From NCBI GenBank assembly GCA_028751875.1, contig CM054157.1:691322-755321 (forward strand): DNA of 64,000 nt, written 5' to 3'. Origin of the DNA: Rapana venosa (lineage: Eukaryota > Mollusca > Gastropoda > Neogastropoda > Muricidae). A program made the position numbers and the translations under genes. Below, in pieces: positions 11,700-21,190 of this stretch; positions within the stretch are counted from its first letter, which is position 1; every line of letters begins with the position of its first letter. Below the pieces are notes generated by a model. That model had not been told where the DNA came from and ran no database searches. It worked only from the letters and a program-made list of their open reading frames with translations.

Positions 11700-12440
11700 A
11701 GCCAGCTGAACTAGAGGAAGAAAAGATGTAAGAATCAATGAATGAAAAAGGAAAAGAAAGAAAGAAATGTGTGAAAAAAGAAATACAAGAAGAAAGATGA
11801 AAAGGCGGGAAAGGAGGAAGAAAAGGTGAAAAACTAGGAACAAAACACCCAAAGCAGGCAAGAAAGAAAAAAATTAGGAGAGAAAAGAAAGAAAGGAAAG
11901 AAAGACAAAGATGGTATGTGAAGGGGAAGGAAGGAAGAAAAAAAGAAACAAAGGAAAATGGCAGACTGATGGAAGCAACAAGGATGTAGTATGAAAAGAA
12001 AGAAAAACGGGTGTAAAGAAAAATGAAGGAAAGAAAGAAATAGAAGATAAACGAATATCTGAAGGAAGACAGAAGAGCAAAAAAGGACAGAAAGGGACAA
12101 ACAAAGGAAGAAACAAAGTATGAACTATGACAAGAAAGAGAGAAAAAAGAAAGAAGCGAGGAAAGGTATGTAAGGAAGGATGAAGTAAACGAAGGAAGGG
12201 AGGATGGTATGGGAAAAGACGAAAGGAAAGAAAGAATGAATAAACAACCCAACAAAAGAAAGAAGAAAACATTATTGGGGGAAAGACAGAAAATAGCGAG
12301 AAGATTTTTTTTAATGTAAAAAGGATGACACAACAGATGAGGAGAAGAAGAAAGAACTCCACAAAGAAGGAAGGAAAGTAGACAAAAAAGGAAAAGAGAC
12401 AGAGAGAAATAAAAAAGAAAAGAAAGAGAGAAAGGATATT
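11700..12440. repeat. 740-bp purine-rich (GAAA/GGAA) tract
   Basis: Plus strand is A/G-dominated with GAAAGAAAG and GGAAGG motifs but no fixed period. The minus-strand Phe/Ser/Leu frames over it are compositional artefacts. Confidence 0.8.
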
Positions 12441-12469
12441 ATTCAAAACGCAGTCCATAGTCTCCTCAC

Positions 12470-12835
12470 GCTAGCTTTCATTCACTCTTCTTAACACCCA
12501 ACCCTCCACCTCCACCCCACTCCCTCCCTAACTCTTCGTTTCTCTAAAGACATTATTTTCTTACCGCCAGTCTTTAACTCTGTTTCACTTCAAAACAAAA
12601 GTTTTCCAACAAAATATGTTGGGTAATATGTCGAGTGCATTCAGATCAATACTTGCTTTTCCTTCAGCCTTGCTTATGGTATTGTGCCAGCATTGGTGAG
12701 GCAAGCATGTCTAAGCAGCCCTGTGAACGAATTGTCACGTGTTCATGACTTGACTGTCTTCCTTCTGTCTCATGCAGCTTTTCCAACTTTATCTATTCCA
12801 GACACTATCTTCTGTCAATTTTTTCAAGACAGAAA
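12470..12835 (+). repeat. Dispersed family A, copy 2
   Basis: C-rich head (CCACCTCCACCCCACTCC), TTAACTCTGTTTCACTTCAAA, AGTTTTCCAACAAAATATG, CAGCCTTGCTTATGGTATTG, GTGAGGCAAGCATG, ATTGTCACGTGTTCATGACT, TGACTGTCTTCCTTCTGTCT and ATGCAGCTTTTCCA. This order repeats in copies 3, 4, 5 and 7. No open frame spans it. Confidence 0.75.
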
Positions 12836-12850
12836 GAAAGAAAAAGAAAG

Positions 12851-12852
<2 letters not shown>

Positions 12853-12927
<75 letters not shown>
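12853..12927. repeat. (TA)n microsatellite
   Basis: About 37 uninterrupted TA steps followed by CATACATA. Confidence 0.97.
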
Positions 12928-12929
<2 letters not shown>

Positions 12930-12930
<1 letters not shown>

Positions 12931-13062
12931 CATACATATAATCTCCCCATGTGGTAGGGCTTAAAATCAGCTGTAGCTTGATGCCTTTCCCCTGCTGTAT
13001 TGATGTTTGCTTATGTTGTATGAATACTGAATAAACCATATTTAAACCAAAGAAAAAGAGAG
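12930..13062 (+). mobile_element. Probable retroelement 3' terminus
   Basis: Ends GAATACTGAATAAACCATATTTAAACC, with an AATAAA signal 15-20 bases before an A-rich tail. A 19-base piece, ATTTAAACCAAAGAAAAAG, also occurs near 2110. The element upstream of the (TA)n tract is not recognisable. Confidence 0.4.
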
Positions 13063-13526
13063 AAAAAAGAAAACATAAGAAAGAATAATGGAAAGAAACA
13101 CGGAAAAAATTAAATAACTAGATACAGAACGAGAAATGAATTGAAAAAAAGAAAAAAAGATATCAAAGGTTTGCAAAAGCACAACAAGGAAATATCATGA
13201 TAGAAAATAGAAGAAAGAAAGAAAGCAAAAAAGACCAATATAAACATAGAATGAACATTAGAAATAATGAAGAAAATAAAAGCAAACTGTCATAGAGTGT
13301 TTGCATCAGTAAAGTGTAGATGTGTGGTATTTTTAAACAAAAGTATCCTAGGCAGTATGTTAACTTGTGTTACCGTGACTTTTTGGTGGAGCAAAACACT
13401 ACCTACAATATTTTGATGGTACATCATTATTATGTTCATAGCACCAAAGCATTTTGTCTGTGCTCAATAACTGCCTTCCCGCTCCTTCAAACAACAAAAA
13501 ACCCAAAGGCAGTTGTGCATAAGTTC
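13063..13526. other. A-rich interval before minisatellite
   Basis: First 250 bases are AAAG/AAAT-rich. The rest is unique sequence with one short frame from 13320 that runs into the minisatellite. No recognisable feature. Confidence 0.5.
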
Positions 13527-15280
13527 ATTGGCGACAATAAATTGCCAAATTGTTTCCATAGCAACAATTACTTGCCAATCATTTCCATGGCGACAATTAC
13601 TTGCCAAATTGTTTCCATGGCGACAATTACTTGCCAATCATTTCCATAGCAACAAATACTTGCCAATCATTTCCAAGGCGACAACTACTTGCCAATCATT
13701 TCCATGGAAACAATTACTTGCTAATCATTTCCATGGCAACAATTACTTGCTAATCATTTCCATGGCAACATTACTTGCTAATTATTTCCAGGGTGACATA
13801 TACTTGCCAATCATTTCTATGGCGATTATAAATTGCTAATCACTTCCACGGTGACAATAAATTGACAATCATTTCTATGGCGATTATAAATGAGAAAGGC
13901 ATTTCCATTGTGACAAATATTTCCATGGTGAAATTTAATTTCCATGACGACAATTAACTAGCCAATCATTTCCATGGTGACAATAAATTGCCAATCATTT
14001 CTAAGGAGACAAGAAATTGCCAATCATTTCCAAGGGGACAATAACAAGCCAATCATTTCCATGGTGACAATAAATTGACAATCATTTCTAAGGAGACAAG
14101 AAATTGCCAATCATTTCCAAGGGGACAATAACCAGCCAATCATTTTCATGGTGACAATAAATTGCCAATCATTTCTAAGGAGACAAGAAATTGCCAATCA
14201 TTTCCAAGGGGACAATAAATTGCCAATCATTTCCATGGGGACAATAAATTGCCAATCATTTCCAAGGGGACAAGAAATTGCCAATCATTTCCAAGGGGAC
14301 AATAACTAGCCAATCATTTCCAAGGGGGCAAGAAATTGCCAATCATTTCCAAGGGGACAAGAAATTGCCAATCATTTCCAAGGGGACAATAAATTGCTAA
14401 TCATTTCCAAGGGGGCAAGAAATTGCCAATCATTTCTAAGGGGACAATAAATTGCCAATCATTTCCAAGGGGACAATAAATTGCCAATCATTTCTATGGC
14501 GATTATAAATTGCTAATCACTTCCACGGTGACAATAAATTGACAATCATTTCTATGGCGATTATAAATGAGAAAGGCATTTCCATTGTGACAAATATTTC
14601 CATGGTGAAATTTAATTTCCATGACGACAATTAACTAGCCAATCATTTCCATGGTGACAATAAATTGACAATCATTTCTAAGGAGACAAGAAATTGCCAA
14701 TCATTTCCAAGGGGACAATAACCAGCCAATCATTTTCATGGTGACAATAAATTGCCAATCATTTCTAAGGAGACAAGAAATTGCCAATCATTTTCAAGGG
14801 GACAATAAATTGCCAATCATTTCCATGGGGACAATAAATTGCCAATCATTTTCAAGGGGACAAGAAATTGCCAATCATTTCCAAGGGGACAATAACTAGC
14901 CAATCATTTCCAAGGGGGCAAGAAATTTCCAATCATTTCCAAGGGGACAAGAAATTGCCAATCATTTCCAAGGGGACAATAAATTGCTAATCATTTCCAA
15001 GGGGACAAGAAATTGCCAATCATTTCCAAGGGGACAATAACTAGCCAATCATTTCCAAGGGGGCAAGAAATTGCCAATCATTTCTAAGAGGACAATAAAT
15101 TGCCAATCATTTCCAAGGGGACAATAAATTGCCAATCATTTCCAAGGGGACAATAAATTGCCAATCATTTCTAAGGGGACAATAAATTGCCAATCATTTC
15201 CAAGGGGACAATAAATTGCCAATCATTTCCAAGGGGACAATAAATTGCCAATCATTTCCAAGGGGACAATAAATTGCCAG
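13527..15280. repeat. 29-bp minisatellite, about 60 copies
   Basis: The consensus is CCAATCATTTCCAAGGGGAC followed by AATAAATTG. The left third is diverged (CATGGCGACAATTACTTG variants). The right two thirds are nearly homogeneous. A distinctive degenerate block starting TTTCTATGGCGATTATAAAT occurs at 13814 and again at 14491, so a multi-unit segment has been duplicated about 677 bp downstream. Confidence 0.96.
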
Positions 15281-15289
15281 TCATTCTTT

Positions 15290-15740
15290 ACTTCAAATTT
15301 CCTTTCCCATCTCCCGGCACCCACATCCTGCCACTCCTGACCCCTACCCCCCTCCGTGTCACCATCCCCAAGTCCCAACCAAACCCAAACGCTGCCTGCT
15401 TCCCATATTTACTCTCTCTTTTCTACTAAAGCATCATCCCGCCCCTCCAGCCCCTAGGTCTGTTTACCTTCGCAATAACTTTCTCTCACAACATTGATTG
15501 TTCATGTGCTGTGCACTGGGTGCAGGCTGGTCAGTATGTCTTCTTTGTTTGTGTGTCATGACATGGCCTGGCCTAGCCTATAGTAGTGTCAGCTTTTTTA
15601 GGCATGTCACCCAGTGGCGGGGAGTGTTTTGTGTTGACATAGTTAGTGAGCAAATTGTCACGTTTTTCTCCCCTTTGGTGTCTTCGTTCTGTCCCATACA
15701 GCTTTTCCTACTCCACCTGCTGTTGGAGTACAGGGATATT
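15290..15740 (+). repeat. Dispersed family A, copy 3
   Basis: C-rich head, GGTCTGTTTACCTTCGCAAT, AACTTTCTCTCACAACATTG, CTGGTCAGTATGTCTTCTTT, TTTTTAGGCATGTCACCCAG, AGCAAATTGTCACGTTTTTC, and TACAGCTTTTCCTACTCCAC. It starts immediately after the 29-bp array. Confidence 0.65.
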
Positions 15741-16080
15741 TCTCTCTCGCTAACAGAAAGAAACGTCAACAAATTCATTGCACTTTTATGGGAAAGCAAC
15801 AGCAATAGTAAACTACACAAAAAGAAATATGATATAATATAAGCAGACTTACGAGATTATGCACAAGCAATTTGCATCCCCTACAAAGTGTGCTAGCTGC
15901 TGTTCCAGGTAATGTCACCCCGTTTTGTGTGAAGTAGAAAAAATAGCCAAAATCACCTTTCCGTGAATGAAATGAGCTGCTTTCACTTGCCCCCTCCCCC
16001 ACCCCTCCCCACTCCAAAGAAGTAAAAAGAAAATTGAATACAGGTACCCAAAAATTCTACCTTACTGACGAATTGTCAAT
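15741..16080. other. Unannotated interval
   Basis: Unique-looking sequence with no motif, RNA gene or repeat unit. A short minus-strand frame across it has no recognisable similarity. Confidence 0.5.
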
Positions 16081-16415
16081 TTTTTGTTGTTCAAAAACCT
16101 TTCCTGCCTCCCAGTCCTCCCTCCCTACTCCCCACACTGCCTGCTCTCAACACATTCAATTTTTCTTGTCCACTTTCTCTTTTATACTAAACCGTTTCCC
16201 GCTCCTCAACTCCCTCCTTCTTTAACTTTAAAATAACTTTCTCTGAAAAACCTAATACACTATGCACTTGGCGCATGCTGATCAATATTTCCTTTTTGTT
16301 CCACTTGGCTTTTGGTACAATGCTCGGCCTTTCCTTTCTGGCCATATCCAGCACCAAGAGGTGGTAGGCACAGTGTTTAAAGCGGTAAGCAAATTGTCAC
16401 GTTTTCAGCAGATCG
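16081..16415 (+). repeat. Dispersed family A, copy 4
   Basis: C-rich head, TTTAAAATAACTTTCTCTGA, GCATGCTGATCAATATTTCC, TTCCACTTGGCTTTTGGTAC and AGCAAATTGTCACGTTTTCA in the family order. Confidence 0.65.
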
Positions 16416-16479
16416 GTCTTTTCGTCTCCACAAAAATACCCCCCATCCACCACCACCACAGTCACTAAATCTGTTTAAC

Positions 16480-17110
16480 TTTGAATAAAAGTTTCTCTAA
16501 CAAAATCCATCTTGAAATGTACTGAGTGCATGCATATCAGCATTTTCTTTGTTCAGCTTTGCTTAGGGTATTTTAGCACACTTCAGGCATTAGTTCACGT
16601 GGTGAGGCAAGCATGGGTTCAACAAGGCTGTGAGGAGATTGTCACGTTTTCATGACTTGACTGTCTGCCTTCTGTCTTATGCTATTTTCCATTGTTATCT
16701 GTGCCAGTCACTAGTTCTTATCTGGGATCCCTACTCTTCTTCTTTTGCCTGTAGCTTTCTTTTGTTTTGTCTTCTGTCTGTCTTTTTAGTTACGTTTCAT
16801 TCCCTTTGTTTCTTTCTTTTCCTTCCTTTCTTTCCCTTTTCTTTCTTTCTTTCTTTTTTACATCCTTTCTTTATTTCTGACTTCATTTAGTTTCTCGTTT
16901 CTCTCTTCTTGTTTGTCTTTTTCTTCTGCTCTTTTCATTTCCTTTCTTCTCGCCCCTCTATTCTCTGTCTCTCTTTTCTTTGGTTTTTCTGTTTTTCTGA
17001 TTCTTAACGTACTTTCTGTTTGTAAGTGTAAACTGATTTCAATTAACATAGATCATATTCTTACATAAGAGCTTTCACTAAACTTTTCTGTTGGAATTAA
17101 CAAAACTGTG
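16480..17110 (+). repeat. Dispersed family A, copy 5, with pyrimidine tail
   Basis: AAAGTTTCTCTAACAAAATC, TGCATGCATATCAGCATTTT, CACGTGGTGAGGCAAGCATG, AGATTGTCACGTTTTCATGA, TGACTGTCTGCCTTCTGTCT and ATGCTATTTTCC match copy 2 closely. It continues into CTTTCTTTT-rich sequence and AAGTGTAAACTGATTTCAAT, a block shared with module T copies near 8230 and 10780. Confidence 0.7.
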
Positions 17111-17224
17111 AAACTCGATCTGAAAGCACGCTTAGATGCATTGTGGTTTCATAGGTGTGCTCTTTGGCAAATGCCTGCGTTATAAAAAGGAAAAGAGAGT
17201 TAATCAAAGGGTGAATCTTATAAT

Positions 17225-17650
17225 TATCATCTCTTCAACTCAACTCACCTATCCCAGAGTCCCTTGGACTATGGGGGCCCTAATGAAGATTTTGCAACCA
17301 GCTTCCTCCACTCCCTGTGGTCCTCTGCTTTGCGTAGCAGATCGTTCCACTCAAGGCCAGTTCACTCTCTGATGTTGTCTTCCCATCGTTTTCTCTGTCT
17401 GCATCTTCGTCTGCCTCTTGTACTGTTCCCTGTAGGACAGTCTTGGCCAGTCCACATGTCCGTGTGACGTGCCCGGACCACTTTAGTTTGCATCTTTTCA
17501 CTGAAGTCAGGAGTTCTTCATATGGTCCGGTGCGTTTTTAATTCTGGTTTTCATATTCTCATCAGCGATGTGATCTCTGCATGAGACCCCAAGGCGTTTG
17601 CGAAAGCGCCTCATCTCCATTGCCTGTATCCTTTATCTAGAACTGGTTCT
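17225..17650 (-). pseudogene. RTE-like LINE ORF2 C-terminal pseudogene
   Basis: The minus strand encodes, in shifting frames, MRRFRKRLGVSCRDHIADEN, KMQTKVVRARH, KLKWSGHVTRTCGLAKTVLQ, GTVQGRRRCRQRKRW and WRKLVAKSS. These are ordered blocks of the C-terminal tail of RTE-like ORF2, including the W-x-G-H-V segment and basic GRRR motif. At least two frameshifts and one stop separate them. It is related to the fragments at 9718-9985. Confidence 0.75.
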
Positions 17651-17654
17651 TTGA

Positions 17655-17760
17655 TAGGCAGTGACTGGATTCCTTAGTGTCGTCTGCTGTGGCACTTAGA
17701 AATGCCGAGGTGTCGAGGGTCACCCTGACCGTCATGTTCAGCTTCAGTGGCGCCTGTGGG
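17655..17760 (+). repeat. Diverged module T terminus
   Basis: GGATTCCTTAGTGTCG, GTGGCACTTAGAAATGCCGAG and GTCATGTTCAGCTTCAG align loosely with 9165-9255. Identity is low, so this is a weak call. Confidence 0.35.
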
Positions 17761-17817
17761 TGGGGGTTCTTTCATTTCTGATTTTGGAAGATAGGATAGG
17801 GACAACAAAAAAGGAAA

Positions 17818-17880
17818 GAATTCTTTCTTTCTTCGTCTTCTTCTTTCTTGTTCTTCTTTCTTTCTTCGTCTTCTTCTTAT
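17818..17880. repeat. CTT-rich microsatellite
   Basis: Imperfect TTCTTTCTTCGTCTTCTTCT repeated about twice. Confidence 0.85.
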
Positions 17881-17927
17881 TTTGAAAAATTAAATAGAAT
17901 GAATTAATTCAGCATGCAGAACATCTT

Positions 17928-18102
17928 GCGCACACGTTAAATCCTGTACCGCTGTTCGAAAGAGTAGGCCATTGAGTGCCGGTGGGAACAGATGACAAAA
18001 TTAAAAAAACCGCATACACACGCATAAACTTTTTTTTAAAGTCATCTGAGCGCTTTGATTTGTTGCTTTACATACAAGATTCAGCGCTATATAAATTCCA
18101 CA

Positions 18103-18110
<8 letters not shown>
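17928..18110 (+). mobile_element. SINE fragments (tRNA-SINE body plus second SINE 3' end)
   Basis: 17933-18030 (CAGAACATCTTGCGCACACG, GAAAGAGTAGGCCATTGAGT, GCCGGTGGGAACAGATGACA) matches the internal region of the SINEs at 24797-25098 and 45033-45385, lacking the tRNA head. It is followed by GAGCGCTTTGATTTGTTG and AGCGCTATATAAATTCCA, a different SINE 3' end also found at 25467 and, inverted, at 33373. An ATT repeat tail follows. Confidence 0.8.
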
Positions 18111-18136
<26 letters not shown>

Positions 18137-18240
18137 GTTATTATTATTATTATAACACACACACACACTCACACACACACACAAACGCGCGCGCGCGCGC
18201 ACCACACACACACACACACGCGCGCGCGCTCGCGCGCGCA
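18104..18240. repeat. (ATT)n, (CA)n and (CG)n compound microsatellite
   Basis: About 15 ATT steps from the SINE tail, then CA repeats with ACGCGCGCGCGCGC and GCGCGCGCTCGCGCGCGC blocks. The long alternating CG/CA stretches are candidate Z-DNA sequence. Confidence 0.95.
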
Positions 18241-18400
18241 TTTTACAGGGGGCAGCACAACAATCACTGCAGTACTTCTCATGTTTGGCAACCAGCACAA
18301 GGTGTGTGCATTGGCAAAAGACCACCATGGGAGTCAAGTTGAGACAGGCGCTTTTCCCCCTCATGAACAGTGAATGTATGCCGCCAATATGTAAAGCCTT
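18241..18400 (+). repeat. Dispersed family C, right half
   Basis: ACAGGGGGCAGCACAACAATCAC, GGCAACCAGCACAAGG and TTGGCAAAAGACCACCATGG align with 59163-59290. In both places a CA microsatellite lies immediately upstream, so the CA tract may be internal to the element. Confidence 0.55.
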
Positions 18401-18491
18401 CTGCACTGACTTGGCACGTGCCAGATGCCTTTTACTTGAAATGAGTTCTAAAAAAAACCCTCACTTAAACACGGAAAGGAAGAAGTGGTGA

Positions 18492-18660
18492 AAAGAAAGA
18501 AAGAAAGAAAGAAAGAAAGAAAAGAAAGAAAAGACGGAAAGAAAGAAACATAAGATAGAAAGAAAGACAGAAAGAAATGACGGAAAAAAAGAGAGAAACA
18601 TAAGATAGAAAGAAAGAAAAAAACACATGATAGATAGATACATAGAAAGATAGATAGATA
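18492..18660. repeat. (GAAA)n and GATA microsatellite with duplicated block
   Basis: AAAG repeats, a duplicated AAACATAAGATAGAAAGAAAG block, then GATA steps. Confidence 0.9.
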
Positions 18661-18689
18661 GATAGGTAAAAAAAAAAAAAGTAAAGGAG

Positions 18690-18966
18690 TCCCATAACCT
18701 ATAAGGTCGTAGGGGAGCGAGGCGTCAGAGACCTCACTTCTCTAGGACCAGCATATTGAGGGCGGCGCCCATCTCCTCTCCCTCGCTGCTTTACCTTCCC
18801 TGACCCTAAAGAGGGCAGGTACCCATTTACAGCTGGGTGAACTGGGGGAACTGTACTGAAGCCAAGGCGCTCAAACGGTCACCCATCCAACTGGTAACCA
18901 CGCTCGACGCTGCTTAACTTGGCTGGGGGAAAGCGAGTGCTCCGACCACTGAGCTATCCCGTCCCC
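18690..18966 (-). mobile_element. Chimeric SINE: tRNA-like head joined to 5S-rRNA-like segment
   Basis: Minus-strand order: GGGACGGGATAGCTCAGTGG with TCGGAGCACTCGCTT, a tRNA 5'-half-like head with an A box. Then AAGTTAAGCAGCGTCGAGCG and TGGTTACCAGTTGGATGGGTGACC, which resemble the 3' half of eukaryotic 5S rRNA including the box C region. Then a body with CACCCAGCTGTAAATGGGTA and an end at GGAGTCCCATAACC... No tRNA B box was found at the expected distance. There is one copy in the window, flanked by A-rich sequence and a GATA array. Tail and target duplication are not clear. Confidence 0.78.
18878..18956 (-). promoter_or_regulatory. Putative hybrid Pol III promoter (tRNA A box plus 5S box C)
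   Basis: The A-box-like TAGCTCAGTGGTCGGAGCA lies at 18938-18956 and the 5S box C-like GGTTACCAGTTGGATGGGTG at about 18878-18899. Type 1 and type 2 Pol III promoters are known families. Activity of this combination is inference. Confidence 0.4.
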
Positions 18967-19011
18967 ATGATAGATAGATAGATAGACAAATAGATAGATA
19001 CATATATACAT

Positions 19012-19042
<31 letters not shown>

Positions 19043-19288
19043 CAGACAGGTAGGTAGGTAGGTAGATAGGTAGATAGAAAGACAGACAGACAGACATATA
19101 GATAGATAGATAGATAGACAGATAGATAGATAGACAGATAGATAGATAGATAGATTAGATAGATAGATACATACATACAAACACAGATACATAGATGCAT
19201 AGATAGATACATAGATAGATGAATAGACAGACAGATAGACAGACAGGTAGGTAGATAGGCAGATAGGCAGATAGAAAGACAGACAGAC

Positions 19289-19346
<58 letters not shown>

Positions 19347-19392
19347 GTAGATAGGTAGGTAGGTAGATAGACAGACAGGCAGACAGAGATAG
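18967..19392. repeat. GATA/GACA/GGTA tetranucleotide array
   Basis: About 425 bp of GATA with blocks of GACA, GGTA, CATA and AAAG. A module containing GACAGACAGGTAGGTAGATA recurs. Leu/Ser/Tyr frames on the minus strand are artefacts. Confidence 0.95.
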
Positions 19393-19490
19393 AGATAGAG
19401 AGATAGAACTCGAACTCGAACTCGAACTCGAACTTTTTATTGAGAGTAAATGGATAAGCTCGGGGCTTTTTTACACCATGCTCTCAAAAA
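19393..19490 (-). mobile_element. LINE 3' terminus with (GTTCGA)n tail
   Basis: On the minus strand, GAGAGCATGGTGTAAAAAAG and CTTATCCATTTACTCTCAAT AAAAA are followed by about five GTTCGA hexamers. AATAAA lies just before the tail. Tandem-hexamer 3' ends replace poly(A) in several CR1/L2/Jockey-type LINEs. Nothing upstream is recognisable because low-complexity A/C sequence follows. It abuts the GATA array. Confidence 0.65.
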
Positions 19491-19706
19491 AAACACAAAA
19501 AAAACCAAAAAAACCCACCAAAACCACCACCAACAACAATCAAAAACCACCAAAAAACACAAAAACCCAAACAAACAAAAACCCAACAACAACCCCCCCC
19601 CCCCCCCCCATCCCCAAAGAAACCCGCAAACAATCATTAAATTCCATATATTATTATTTATTATTATTATTATTATTATATTATTATTATTATTATTATT
19701 ATCAAC
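19478..19706. repeat. A/C-rich tract, C17 run and (ATT)n
   Basis: Plus strand of almost only A and C (ACCAAAAAAACC, CAACAACAA), a run of about 17 C near 19592-19609, then ATTATT repeats at 19650-19705 preceded by TAAATTCCATATATTATT, like a SINE 3' end. Confidence 0.85.
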
Positions 19707-20166
19707 AGTTTTAAAGACACCAAAATGAAAATTCAAAATTGATTATTATAATAAAACACTATAAATGAGAACTAGATACAATGACGATGAATGTCATACA
19801 AGGGAGACAATGGAGAAAGAAAGAAAAGCAAACAAACAAACAAACACAGACAAACAAGTATATATATATATATATATATAAAATAAAAAAATAAAATAAA
19901 AATAAAAAAAACACCACCCCCACACACACACAACCACCGACTCAGAAACCACATTACAGAGAGAGACAGAAAGTGACAAAGAGACAGACAGGCAGACGGA
20001 CATACAGACAGCGGCAAAACAGCAAAGGATATAGAGAGTGAGGGGAGGGGGGGGGGGAGTGGCTTACAGAGTTATGGACAGTGTGAGGACAGAAATAGAT
20101 CAACAGAGAAAGGACAAAAAACAAAACAAAACAACAACAGCAAAGAGACGTGAAGAATGAAATCGC
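19707..20166. other. Unannotated interval with short repeats
   Basis: Contains a (TA)10 tract at about 19858-19880, AAACA repeats, a CA tract at 19920, CAGA at 19980 and a G run near 20047. No gene signal. Confidence 0.55.
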
Positions 20167-20242
20167 ATTAAACATGAATTGTGTGCTAATGACTACTACA
20201 GATAATTAAACATGAATTGTGTGCTAATGACTACTAGAGATA
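20167..20242 (-). repeat. 38-bp tandem duplication at LINE 3' end
   Basis: ATTAAACATGAATTGTGTGC plus 18 bases occurs at 20167 and 20205, identical except near the end. It lies just past the 3' side of the minus-strand LINE and may be part of its 3' UTR or terminal repeat. Confidence 0.85.
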
Positions 20243-20272
20243 AGGATTTCGAACACAAAAATGAAATTCCAA

Positions 20273-21190
20273 TCATAACATTTCAAAAAGATGTCTGTGA
20301 TATCCTTTCTTAAATGAAGACAAACTAGGCTTCTGTTTAAGATAATCAGGGATATTGTTCCATAGCTTACTACCTGAATAAACCAAGGATGACATGAATA
20401 AGTCTATCCTGGGGCGGGGAATAAATAGAATACTTTTACCTCGAATAACTATGATAACAAATTTATCATACAGATAGGATGGCGTAAGATTATTCATAAT
20501 CTTGTACATGAATACGACTTTATTGAAATGGCATTTCTGATTTAATGGTAAAATATTGAGTTTTTTGTAATCTTCATTTTGCAAAGATGATTTAAGGAGT
20601 ATTAATTTCATGGAGCGTCTGTAAATACTCTGAAGTCGTTTTAAGCAGTTTTTACTCGCCAGGTCCCAACATGTTGAAGCATAATCAATATCTGGTTGTA
20701 TGTATCCATAAAAGAACAACTTTCGAGTGTGCTCATCAAGGAAATGCTTTATTCTATTGAGCTGAAATATCTTTTGGCATAATTTCTTTGACAATATTGA
20801 AATATGGCTCGACCAGGAAAGATTATTGTCTACATTAAGGCCAAGTAATTTATGATTATTAACCTCTTCTACTATCTGATCATAAATTTTCAGACTTCTT
20901 GACATAGACTTCATATTTTGTCTTTTTTGTCTCGTTGTGACTATCATGAACTTAGATTTTTTAGGATGAAGAGCCATGTGGTTCAGATCAGCCCAAGAAG
21001 TTAGTTTATCTATATCTTTCTGTAGAATATTACATATAACATTTGCTTTTTTATCCTTAGTATGAATAGTCGTATCATCTGCAAATAGTTCACAAGAAGA
21101 TGAAATATTCAATGGAAGATCATTAATATAGATAGAAAACAAAATTGGCCCAAGAACTGATCCCTGGGGGACACCATATGTTATTGGCAT
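20273..21190 (-). pseudogene. LINE ORF2 segment 3: reverse transcriptase motifs B, C and C-terminus
   Basis: 305 codons. Motif B is YGVPQGSVLGPILFSIYIND at about residues 4-23. The catalytic FADD box lies near residue 38 (ELFADDTTIH). Motif E-like HKLLGLNVDNNLSW follows, then a conserved C-terminal region (RKLFFYGYIQPDIDYASTCW, FMYKIMNNLTPSYLYDKF) typical of CR1/L2-type ORF2. It polymerises cDNA at the nicked target in an active element. Here it is separated from motif A by a frameshift, so it cannot be made as one protein without recoding. Confidence 0.88.

Noticed and set aside
13527..15280. CRISPR-like array because of regular 29-bp periodicity
   Set aside because: There are no spacers. 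Units are directly contiguous and the context is a eukaryotic repeat region with no cas genes.
18878..18920. 5S rRNA gene
   Set aside because: Only the 3' half resembles 5S. It is fused to a tRNA-like head and SINE body, so it is treated as part of a SINE.
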